A stretch of DNA of 20,658 nt from a virus. Each line of letters opens with the position of its first letter. Within the stretch, counting starts at the first letter, position 1. The notes under the pieces were generated by a model that worked only from the letters and a program-made list of their open reading frames with translations, had not been told where the DNA came from and did not search any database. The DNA lies in the IMG/VR virus record IMGVR_UViG_3300017824_000075, positions 1 through 20,658 of that record; one strand, written 5' to 3'. Made by a program: the position numbers and the translations under genes. Below, piece by piece: positions 1 through 8,451 of the stretch.

Positions 1-844
1 CTGAAAAAGATTCTTCATATCTATGGCCAAATTTATACCATTCTGGCACGGCATTCAACAATTGTCCCTTGCCAGTATATCTCTGAGCGTCAACTTTTCC
101 ATATGAAGCAAGATTCAAATCAGAAGATTCAGAATTTTGGGCGTTAGAATTATACTTTAAATCTCTAACTAAATTTTTACCTTCTAAAGTTTCTATAGGA
201 AGTCCTTTATAATTACATCCAATTTCACATCTATAAGTCCAAACACAATGGTTAGCGATTATTGGTCTAGCCGGAATCCAAGCATTTTCCATTTCAAGCG
301 CAGACACTAGCTCGAATTGAATAGAATTTTTATCTTCAGATGTTTTTCGGTTTATAAAATATATATCATCAGGAAAATGAGCTGCATCGTCACTCCTCCC
401 AAAAGCATTCCTGTTTTGATCATTAACGCCCCTTGATGAAACTTCAAAATTTTGATTATCCAAGAACCTAGCAAAAGTTCTTTTTCTTGTAACCTTGCAA
501 TTAACAAAATCCTGATTGGCATATAATATCTTAGAAAATAAACCTTCTGGATTAGCTATTGTTAATTTAGGCCTAGGTAATTTACCTTCCCCCTGATACT
601 CAAAACCTTCCATCTTAATTGGTAGCGGTTGATAAGAATTTCCCTGCCATACCAAAGGGTTTGTTCCATTGATCATTGGACAAAATCTATACACAGGCTC
701 ATCGTTCACGTTAACAGAGTAAACGTCCTTTAAAAACTCAAGGCTTTTCTGCAGATTGCTAAAATCAATTTCATATAAATCAATAACAGCATCTGGGGTA
801 ATAGATATTACTTGCTTATTTAAATTTGAAGAAGACTTACTCAT
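1..844 (-). CDS. Minor tail tip protein, lambda gpL family (C-terminus cut by window edge)
   Basis: I translated this ORF by hand: 281 residues from ATG (842-844), with no stop before the window edge. It matches the lambda gpL (phage minor tail protein L) family along its length. It has an N-terminal PDAVIDLYEIDF segment, a YRFCPMING / NPLVWQG / LPIKMEGFE core, GEGKLPRPKLTIANPEG, KVTRKRTFARFLD, DDIYFINRKTSED and FELVSALEMENAWIPARPIIANHC. The family sits at the distal tail tip next to gpM and the tail hub. Lambda gpL is reported to bind an iron-sulphur cluster through C-terminal cysteines. Here C200, C206 and C210 lie in NHCVWTYRCEIGCNY, and no further cysteine occurs up to residue 281, so a second pair, if present, lies outside the window. 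The start overlaps the upstream stop as ATGA, which supports translational coupling. Family assignment is from pattern recognition. Confidence 0.88.
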   Translation of the reverse strand, partial: MSKSSSNLNKQVISITPDAVIDLYEIDFSNLQKSLEFLKDVYSVNVNDEPVYRFCPMINGTNPLVWQGNSYQPLPIKMEGFEYQGEGKLPRPKLTIANPEGLFSKILYANQDFVNCKVTRKRTFARFLDNQNFEVSSRGVNDQNRNAFGRSDDAAHFPDDIYFINRKTSEDKNSIQFELVSALEMENAWIPARPIIANHCVWTYRCEIGCNYKGLPIETLEGKNLVRDLKYNSNAQNSESSDLNLASYGKVDAQRYTGKGQLLNAVPEWYKFGHRYEESFS

Positions 845-3800
845 TTTAAATTAATACTAGGCCGGAGATATTGATCGTCACTTGGTCTAGCAGGTCCATA
901 ACTAACATTATAACCTAAATCTTTTAGCATTCCAATAGATATTTCAGAAAGAGCTGCACCTTGATTAATTATAGGAACTGCTGGAGCCCTAGCTATCAAA
1001 CCAAAATCAGTACCTATTTCCCCAGGAAATGTTGGTTGTATTTTATCAACTCCTTCGTTAGATACATTGCGAACCTCGGACCTTAAATATAAACCAGAAT
1101 CAGTCAGAGGAATTTTATCTTTATAAAAATCAGAAAGTGGACTATTAGTAGGCATATTAAGTTCTGTATTAGAGCTTCCCTCGGCATTCCAGTGATTTAA
1201 CCCCCACTCTATTTTAGACTGCTTTTCTTCTTCTGATTCTTCAGCCAGGTAAGCATTATAAGCATCCAAAACAGTTGGATTTTCATCAACATATCTCTCG
1301 TAATCATTGACATCAAAAACAATCCCCTCTTGACTATAAGATTGAAGTAATTCTTGATACTTCAGCACCGCATTATCACCAATATATTGATAAACTGAAG
1401 AATTATTTTCTGATAAATTATAAGCTGCATCAACATTCGCATCATCTTTCCACCAAGTTCTATTTTGAGACCAAAGAAAACCTACACCTAGCATATTTAT
1501 CAATTCATGCAATACAGTATAATAAACAGGAGTATGTTGTGAAGCATCATAATTAACATTAACAATTTGATTATATTCCGCATTATTTATTTTTTCTGGG
1601 TCAATAGTCATTACAGCAGAAATTCTTCTCGCAAAATAATTATCATCAGGAATAACATAAGACTCAAATCCACCAACATATAATTTTACAAAATTAGATC
1701 TATCTAAATGAGCAAGACCTTTATTTAAAAATTCTTTTTCTGTATGGGTAATCTTAACTACATTCTGACTCTCAATACTAGAGCCTAGACGACCATGGTG
1801 ATCTTCTAGAACTGTAAGATTTATGGAAAATTCATCTTGAACAATAGACTCTAAAGTTGAAACCGCATCTTGTATTTCCTTTTTATGATCTTCACTAAGT
1901 TCTGTTTTAAAATCAATATCAACCTCTAATCCTTTATTTAGTATTTGAGGTAGCGAAGATTTTTGAAGTGAATAATACTCGGAATTTAATTCTGGGTATG
2001 TGCTTTTATATATGTCAGATACGATATTAAAACTTGTACGATCAAGAACATGCGCCCAAGCCTTTAAACACGATTGATTTTCATAAACCATTTTCTTTAC
2101 CTTACTTTCGCCAAATGTAGGATTAATAATTTTATTCCATTCATATTCAGCATTAGATAAAGTCCAACCTGTAGATACATCTATCTCCGTTAATTCTATT
2201 ATTCCTTTAGTTATATACAATACATTTTCATCCCTAATTGTATAAGCTAAAACATCAGATCCTATAGTAATTCTGTAATCAACTTGCTCTATCTCTTCTA
2301 AACTTAGCGGATTCATAGCTTCATCGAAGACTGATTGTTCGATAAATATTTCACGTTTATCCCATAAATTTCTACTAAATGACTCTAAATGATAACCTCC
2401 TTGACCCAGAAGGATAATTTTATCAAAGCCTATAGATGAATTTTCAACCATATCGTATATCTGACCAGACACAGCGTAAGCTTTTTTTACAACATTATAT
2501 CTATTATTACTGGCTTTTACTATACCATATTCTGATATAGAATTTAAAACAGAAAACTCAATATTACCGCAACTTTCTACTGAATTATCAAGCCAACATA
2601 ATATTTCCGCAAACAAGAATTGAGAATCACTATCAATAAATGATTCTATAAAAGAAGAATTTAGAACTCTAGATGTAATTTTAGTTAAACCTCTCTGTGC
2701 GTAACCCTTAGTATAACCATTAGGAAGTTCAGCTTGAGGTATTTCTCTAACTTCTATCAATGTATGATCTTCGGTATTTGCAGAGGATATATTTTGAGTG
2801 TTAAACTTTAAAGGCTTGCTTGAAAAATCTTTTTCTATTGAATCATAATAATGCGAAGAAGTTTGAAAAATTACGCTATCATCATCTAAAGAATTGTAAT
2901 AAGATGAACCTCTCGGTAAAACAATAGAAGATTTATCATCGCTCAGAGGAAGGGTATGCCCTTGATCTTTTCCGTTTTCAAACCAATAATTTAACCCCCA
3001 CAATTTCTTAGGTTTAGGATATGCTCCTGCAGAAGCAACATAATTTTCGTAAAGCTCAAGAACTCCTTCTTGAGAGTCGACGTAAGATTCATAATCTCCA
3101 TTCTCGGAATAAGCTTTAATTTCATACGGAACCCACAAACCAACAAGTTTTTTGAAATCTTGTTGTCCAATTTCAAATCCTATAACTGCTCTAGCCCGAT
3201 TCTCAGAAGGTTGCAATTCTGTATTATTGATATAAAAACCAGGTGTGTTCAAAAATAAAAATGGAGCATTTATAACGTTCTCGTAAGACCATGGAGAAAT
3301 CTCTTCTTCTTCTTGTATAGTTTCGTCATTAAATTTCACCCAAGCATTAAGGCTTGATACCAATGAATCGCCTTGGGATTCTATATATAAATTACCTTCT
3401 ACAGAATTTATTCCCCGACCTATTTTTATATAACCCTTTTCTCGTCCAAAAGAATCTGTCCAAGATATTTCATTACCCGCAGAGTCAGTTAAAAAACTAT
3501 CTGCTTGAGCTTTAATCTGAAAATATAAATCAATATATCCCTCTTCCCCTCCTCTTATAATGTTAGTAGAATAAAGCTCAAATACTCTTTGATCGACAAA
3601 ATATAAATCAATAGATTCTAAAGATCGACCACTAGATTCTTGAATAATTATACCTTGATTATTTTGAAAATAATTTTCATTTGTAGATATAACTTTAAAT
3701 CCTCTGCCGTTTAAAGTTCTTTTCTTCAATTGAATCTGCATTCCATTCAATCCTATGTCAGATAATTTATTATCAGGAATGCATATTTTTCTGTCAGTTC

Positions 3801-6414
3801 CTGTTATTTTTTGAGTGATTACCTTCGGATTATTTCTTAAAAAATTAGCCCTAACATCAGAAGACTCGATTGTTAGCCTTACTTCATTTAAACTGGATTC
3901 ATTTAAAAGAGAATTTATAATTGATTGAGTTGGTGTTTCCCCGATCAAGTCTTGATAAATAATTTGTATATCTTTACTCGTTGGACTCTTTAATAAGAAA
4001 TCTTGACTATTTAAAATCGCGATCACTAAATCAGCAACCCTCCATTGCTGTTCATTAGACTTGTCGATATAATATGAATCCAGCATCGCCTCGCCCATGA
4101 TAGATAAATATATATCAGATATTTGACTATCAGTCATAGAATCTTCTCTAGAAAAACCTTGTGGACAATAATTCGACCCAAAATCATTTTGCCCAAGAAT
4201 ATGATATTCATCGTTAAGTGAATCGGTAGATATTAGATTGATTTCTGCACTTAAATCACCAATATTCTTAAGATTTACCTGCTTCCTTATGTACCCCTTT
4301 TCACCCAAGGATTCAATTAGTTCTTCGTCGTCTCTGCTTGAGAAGTTTATTGTTTTATTGACTATAATTTCCGCGCGAGCTTGAGAAGCTGGAGTTTCAT
4401 TGTCTATAATTTTATCGCTATTTAAATCAATAGCATACTGCTCGAATCTAGCCCTTATGCTATGATTATTTTTGTAATTATATATATGCTGCCATTCTTG
4501 ACACACAAAATTGTGAGGAGCTTCATATGGAGCTGGAGCAGAAAACATAAAAGGTATACATCCGTAATGCTGCTCAAGAAAATGCAGTATAGCATAAGCC
4601 TCACTATCATCTCTATTATTAAACTGAACCTCTAAAGTCAATAAACTTTCATTGATTCCGTCTTGATAAATCTGAGTATAACCCGCCCCAAGGGAAATCT
4701 CTTGCAGTCTGGGATTCTGAGATACAGTTAATCCCAAAGATGGTTTCCACATAAAATCTCTAGTCCATTGCCCTGTATTTATATGTGAGAAATTGCCTAA
4801 TTCTCTAGTCCATTCTTGATGCATTTCAACAGGAGGCAATCCCTGAGCTTGACCCTCTCCGCTATGAAAATAATAATATTGATTATTTCCAGTATAAAAA
4901 ACTACATCGTTTTTTTCGTAATAATCATCTTCAGAGTAAGTGGGGGCACTAGCAACAAAAAGAGAATCATTTTTTTGCAATATAGATGTATCCAAGTTCC
5001 TTAATTTTACCAAAACATCATTGCTATCTTCGAAATTAAGCGAGTGAGAAAAATCTTGACAATAAAATTTCTTGGTTTGAATGTCAAGAGAATCATATGG
5101 ATGAAAAGAAGAAGCTCCGTCCCAATTGAAACCAGAAATACCTTGACTATATTTTAAATAAGAAAGAGGCTTATCTTTTGCATCTTGTCCTTGATGATTT
5201 TCTAAAAAATGTATAATCGCATTTGCTTCTCGATTTGTTCTATTTTTAAATTTTAGATTCGCTTCAAACGTTAAACTATTAATATTCTTTGGGTGAACAA
5301 CATAATAACCATTTCCGTATTGATATTTATAGTTATTAGCTTTATAATTTACAATTGCTCCATAGTCAGAATCAAAAAAGAATCTATCTTTTGACCACAA
5401 ATCAGAATCATCAGAAGGATCAACAAGAATTCCAGATAAAATAATATTATTACTTGACCTGGTTTCATAAGAGTTTATTTGATAAGATTCATTTACTGGC
5501 TGAATTCTTATTCTTGTATTCTTTCCATTATTATTCAAAGAAGCAACACTTTCTTCAGGAGCATTTATTATCGATAAATCTGGAGCATCAATTTTTTGAA
5601 TTTCATTAAATGAATTAAATCCAAACCACTGAAGATCAGTATAATTATAAAACAAAGCCTTATAATTACCTTGAGGGTCATTCCTCCAATGAAGCCATGA
5701 ATTTGAACCAGCCTTGCTTGGCGAACTTGATCTATTTTCTAAATATAGAAAGCTGTTTCTTTGATCATTCAAATTACCAAGTACTGCCTTATCTGCATAA
5801 AACCACAAACCTTGCGCTAAATCAGAATGAAACCAAAAATTTTGCTCTCCATCTTCTATCAAGCTTACAAAAATAAAACCAAACAAAGTATTATAAATCC
5901 ACGATGAATCACCATCTCTACTAAAAGCTGAGTAATCAAGAATAGAATCCTCTCCAAGATTTGGCCGAAAAAACCAACTAGATTGATACCAACTTAATGT
6001 AATATGATTTGCGTCAAAAACTTGATTAAAATCATAAGCTTGGCTAGAGTGATTGATTTCCTCAAAATCTTTTTCTATAGACAATATTTTATATAATCCG
6101 TCTGAACCAACTGTCGAGCCTTGAAGACTTATCCTTTGCCCTTCTTGCAATTCGTCAGAGTTGTTCCATTCGTCGTATATATAATATGTTTCAATTCCAC
6201 CATTACTTGGCCCCACATCATCTAGTGTAAATCGATATTCCCCAGAAATAACCGACTGGCTATTATTTACATCATCTCGAGCATAATAAAACCTGCCATC
6301 CCCTGTGTTGTAAACAAAATCAAATTTCTGATAATTTTCTCCAGTTTGAAATATACCCTGATAATTAGAAATATGAGTAGGTTCTTGCGATAGATATATT
6401 TTCTGCTGGCTCAT
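841..6414 (-). CDS. Giant mosaic tail tip / adhesin protein with two gpM-like domains and a degenerate metalloprotease-like domain
   Basis: 1857 residues. Visible modules: residues 20-50 and about 495-550, aromatic segments (FDFVYNTGDGRFYYA; NDVVFYTGNNQYYYF) resembling CBM5/12-type carbohydrate-binding modules. Residues about 168-268, a run of WIY/GFIF/WFH/LWFY repeats like the LGW-Y surface repeats of bacterial surface proteins. Residues about 342-477 and 555-662, two copies of a lambda gpM-like tail tip domain, each with an NR[TD]-EA-AI-HFLE--G helix and a C-Q-[DE][FW] strand. Residues about 1106-1155 and 1703-1753, two DYE[SR]YVD...WGLN-W modules. Residues about 1490-1857, a leishmanolysin-like protease fold candidate with HELIN at 1636-1640 and ALSEISIGMLKDLGYNV near the end. 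Residues about 670-1100 and 1160-1490 are unrecognised. Its place between tail-tube-like proteins and gpL is where lambda encodes gpM, so I infer gpM fused to host-binding modules. The start is TAATG-coupled to the upstream gene. Confidence 0.8.
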   Translation of the reverse strand: MSQQKIYLSQEPTHISNYQGIFQTGENYQKFDFVYNTGDGRFYYARDDVNNSQSVISGEYRFTLDDVGPSNGGIETYYIYDEWNNSDELQEGQRISLQGSTVGSDGLYKILSIEKDFEEINHSSQAYDFNQVFDANHITLSWYQSSWFFRPNLGEDSILDYSAFSRDGDSSWIYNTLFGFIFVSLIEDGEQNFWFHSDLAQGLWFYADKAVLGNLNDQRNSFLYLENRSSSPSKAGSNSWLHWRNDPQGNYKALFYNYTDLQWFGFNSFNEIQKIDAPDLSIINAPEESVASLNNNGKNTRIRIQPVNESYQINSYETRSSNNIILSGILVDPSDDSDLWSKDRFFFDSDYGAIVNYKANNYKYQYGNGYYVVHPKNINSLTFEANLKFKNRTNREANAIIHFLENHQGQDAKDKPLSYLKYSQGISGFNWDGASSFHPYDSLDIQTKKFYCQDFSHSLNFEDSNDVLVKLRNLDTSILQKNDSLFVASAPTYSEDDYYEKNDVVFYTGNNQYYYFHSGEGQAQGLPPVEMHQEWTRELGNFSHINTGQWTRDFMWKPSLGLTVSQNPRLQEISLGAGYTQIYQDGINESLLTLEVQFNNRDDSEAYAILHFLEQHYGCIPFMFSAPAPYEAPHNFVCQEWQHIYNYKNNHSIRARFEQYAIDLNSDKIIDNETPASQARAEIIVNKTINFSSRDDEELIESLGEKGYIRKQVNLKNIGDLSAEINLISTDSLNDEYHILGQNDFGSNYCPQGFSREDSMTDSQISDIYLSIMGEAMLDSYYIDKSNEQQWRVADLVIAILNSQDFLLKSPTSKDIQIIYQDLIGETPTQSIINSLLNESSLNEVRLTIESSDVRANFLRNNPKVITQKITGTDRKICIPDNKLSDIGLNGMQIQLKKRTLNGRGFKVISTNENYFQNNQGIIIQESSGRSLESIDLYFVDQRVFELYSTNIIRGGEEGYIDLYFQIKAQADSFLTDSAGNEISWTDSFGREKGYIKIGRGINSVEGNLYIESQGDSLVSSLNAWVKFNDETIQEEEEISPWSYENVINAPFLFLNTPGFYINNTELQPSENRARAVIGFEIGQQDFKKLVGLWVPYEIKAYSENGDYESYVDSQEGVLELYENYVASAGAYPKPKKLWGLNYWFENGKDQGHTLPLSDDKSSIVLPRGSSYYNSLDDDSVIFQTSSHYYDSIEKDFSSKPLKFNTQNISSANTEDHTLIEVREIPQAELPNGYTKGYAQRGLTKITSRVLNSSFIESFIDSDSQFLFAEILCWLDNSVESCGNIEFSVLNSISEYGIVKASNNRYNVVKKAYAVSGQIYDMVENSSIGFDKIILLGQGGYHLESFSRNLWDKREIFIEQSVFDEAMNPLSLEEIEQVDYRITIGSDVLAYTIRDENVLYITKGIIELTEIDVSTGWTLSNAEYEWNKIINPTFGESKVKKMVYENQSCLKAWAHVLDRTSFNIVSDIYKSTYPELNSEYYSLQKSSLPQILNKGLEVDIDFKTELSEDHKKEIQDAVSTLESIVQDEFSINLTVLEDHHGRLGSSIESQNVVKITHTEKEFLNKGLAHLDRSNFVKLYVGGFESYVIPDDNYFARRISAVMTIDPEKINNAEYNQIVNVNYDASQHTPVYYTVLHELINMLGVGFLWSQNRTWWKDDANVDAAYNLSENNSSVYQYIGDNAVLKYQELLQSYSQEGIVFDVNDYERYVDENPTVLDAYNAYLAEESEEEKQSKIEWGLNHWNAEGSSNTELNMPTNSPLSDFYKDKIPLTDSGLYLRSEVRNVSNEGVDKIQPTFPGEIGTDFGLIARAPAVPIINQGAALSEISIGMLKDLGYNVSYGPARPSDDQYLRPSINLK

Positions 6415-7331
6415 TATTTTATTATTTGTTTGATACTTATATTACTCTTTGCGTAAGAATTTTCAGATATCGACATAGATTGAGATTGTATTTTGCCTTT
6501 GGTTGAAAAGGTTGCAAGTTTTACTCCTTGAACAGAATACAAATTAGCAAATATTTCAGAATCTTGAATTCCTTCAGGAGAAAAAGAATTTTGTTGATCC
6601 CCATAACTATTAAGATTGGGTATCATATCATTCGCCTCGATGGTCATCTCAGACTCAATAGTTTCCACCGAAACTCGAACAGGCAATACGCCTTCGGCTC
6701 GAGTATTAACAGAGGTGTGCTCGGATGCTCGAATATTATTATGTATTTTTCTGTTTACCACTACTGAATAAGCCAAGGAGGATATTTCAAATTGAGAATC
6801 AATAGCATTATCGGCGGATGAACCGCTAGCTTTCATTTCCCCAAACGATTTCAATGAATGCGCAAAATCAACTTCTGTTTTTCTGAAAAAGTAATTTGTT
6901 TCTTTTCTTATTGTTCCATATATATCATAACTCGCACTTGCTTCAATCAATTGAAATGGAGATAATCTAAAATTAAAGGAATTCAAATACATGTTGTCAA
7001 AAAAATATCTTCCCACTTGATTTGTATTGATGGGATTTTCGCTCATACCTTTTTTGATATCGAACAATCTATCTATATTATTAGGAGTTCCATTTTTCGC
7101 GAATGTTTCTGCTGATATGTAAAAACTGATTTCCAACTTGCCCTTTAGATTTTGAATTGGAGAGAAATTAACAAATTCTGTTTTGGCGCCAGAAATTGAA
7201 GGGTCATAATCTCCATAAACTCTTTCTACATTTAGTGATGGAGCTATAGATAAATTAGCAGACTTGACCATCAGATCTTTATTGTCTAAAGAAATTTTTC
7301 CATTTTCGAATCTTAAAAAAGGAGAACTCAT
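6414..7331 (-). CDS. Tail-tube-like structural protein (paralogue, 305 aa)
   Basis: No named family is certain, but the protein resembles its upstream neighbour and the major tail tube protein. It shares NTNQVGRYFFD (residues 102-112) with NTNSVGKYDFD in the 373-residue protein. It also has a late LPVRVSVETI strand and a C-terminal [YF]-[ST]-[VI]-x-G-x-[KR]-L ... S-S-I-S-[ED]-N strand pair, the pattern that ends the tube protein as IKGAQLEGESFSSSIGDN. All this fits the beta-barrel tube/distal-tail fold shared by tail tube, tail terminator and distal tail proteins (established knowledge of the fold). Lying just after the tape measure, it could be a distal tube ring or adaptor to the tip. ATGA overlap with the gene before and TAATG overlap with the gene after suggest coupled translation in a fixed ratio. 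Confidence 0.6.
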   Translation of the reverse strand: MSSPFLRFENGKISLDNKDLMVKSANLSIAPSLNVERVYGDYDPSISGAKTEFVNFSPIQNLKGKLEISFYISAETFAKNGTPNNIDRLFDIKKGMSENPINTNQVGRYFFDNMYLNSFNFRLSPFQLIEASASYDIYGTIRKETNYFFRKTEVDFAHSLKSFGEMKASGSSADNAIDSQFEISSLAYSVVVNRKIHNNIRASEHTSVNTRAEGVLPVRVSVETIESEMTIEANDMIPNLNSYGDQQNSFSPEGIQDSEIFANLYSVQGVKLATFSTKGKIQSQSMSISENSYAKSNISIKQIIK

Positions 7332-8449
7332 GATATATAAAATTGATTATGCAATGACTCATAACCCTTGAAGGTCAAAGATACGCTCATTTCTTCATTG
7401 ATAGAGCCATTGATGCTTTCACTTATTAATCTCACATTGTAGCCCGTAAAGCTATTTATTATATTGTTTTGATCTTGAGCATCCAATATTTCTATTTCAA
7501 CAGAACTTCTTGGCGCAGATTGCAATCGATCTTTTATCTCTCGAATTTCATATTGATCAGCAATAATCGTAAAATTAATATCAGTTTCTATTGGATATTG
7601 TGTGTCAACCTGAACTGGATCTAAATTTTGCGCGATCAATTCATCACCTTGACCTTTTGGTATTGCATATACAGGTTGTAAATTTACTGTTCTAGAAAAA
7701 CTAAAATCACTAACGGCATCAATATCAAAATCACTTACCTTTATCTTGATGCTTGATTGATCTGGGTATTGTACTTCTGGTTCTTGCTCGGTTATCAAGT
7801 TCGCGTATCCATTCATAATAAATGCATCCTTGCCCAATGCCAATACATCTCCATCATCAATGGTTCTAGTTCTTGCGTTCAAACTATTGTATGTAAAATC
7901 CGATAACTTCAACGAAGCGGTATTCCATTGATCTTTCAAATTTGCTGAACCCTCTTGATCAAGCACTTGCCCTTGAACATTTGTATAATATACATAATCT
8001 CCATCAAAAGGATAATATTCACTAGAAGTATTAACAGCATAAGGATCAACTTTCAAAACATTACTACCAAGATTACCATATACTTTAATATCTACTTGTG
8101 TATCAGGGATTGATCCTGCAGCACAATTCACTGAATATCTAGAAACCCTTGCTTTAGTAAACCCAAACCCTTTCGTATTACTGTCGTACAAAATCGCTCC
8201 GCTAATTTCCTGTTCATCGAAATCATATTTTCCCACAGAATTTGTATTCAAAAATGGATCTTTTCCAACCATCTTTCTTGAGATGGAGAAATTTCCCTCA
8301 AGAGGGCTATTGGGAAGAGCGTCGATAAAGCCAACGCCAGCTACATTAACAGGTTTTTCGCTGATTCCATAACTTCCATCAACATCTTGAACGCCATTCA
8401 ATTTATGACCATTTATAATAACGGTTTGCTCATAATTAGAGTAACTCAT
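7328..8449 (-). CDS. Tail-tube-like structural protein (paralogue, 373 aa)
   Basis: Located directly downstream of the tape measure gene, where siphophages usually encode the distal tail protein. The N-terminal half contains GNFSISRKMVGKDPF and NTNSVGKYDFDEQEISGAIL (residues about 52-87). A central VDIKVYGNLGS strand and FDIDAVSDFSFSRTVNLQP follow. The C-terminal part has YPIETDINFTIIADQYEIREI and ends FTGYNVRLISESINGSINEEMSVSLTF, here quoted only to show the G-x-L-x(4)-S-x-S-I-x-x-N-x-x-V-x-L-x-F pattern shared with the major tail tube protein. I infer a tube-fold paralogue acting as distal tail or tube-tip adaptor. The TMP stop lies 2 bases before this start codon and the gene ends in an ATGA overlap with the next. 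A weak GAG is the only Shine-Dalgarno candidate, so expression probably depends on coupling to the tape measure gene. Confidence 0.62.
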   Translation of the reverse strand: MSYSNYEQTVIINGHKLNGVQDVDGSYGISEKPVNVAGVGFIDALPNSPLEGNFSISRKMVGKDPFLNTNSVGKYDFDEQEISGAILYDSNTKGFGFTKARVSRYSVNCAAGSIPDTQVDIKVYGNLGSNVLKVDPYAVNTSSEYYPFDGDYVYYTNVQGQVLDQEGSANLKDQWNTASLKLSDFTYNSLNARTRTIDDGDVLALGKDAFIMNGYANLITEQEPEVQYPDQSSIKIKVSDFDIDAVSDFSFSRTVNLQPVYAIPKGQGDELIAQNLDPVQVDTQYPIETDINFTIIADQYEIREIKDRLQSAPRSSVEIEILDAQDQNNIINSFTGYNVRLISESINGSINEEMSVSLTFKGYESLHNQFYIS

Positions 8450-8451
8450 GA

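Noticed and set aside
841-8449. Contractile tail sheath or T4-type baseplate genes
   Set aside because: None of the tail genes shows sheath or wedge features, and the gpM/gpL-type tip argues for a non-contractile tail.
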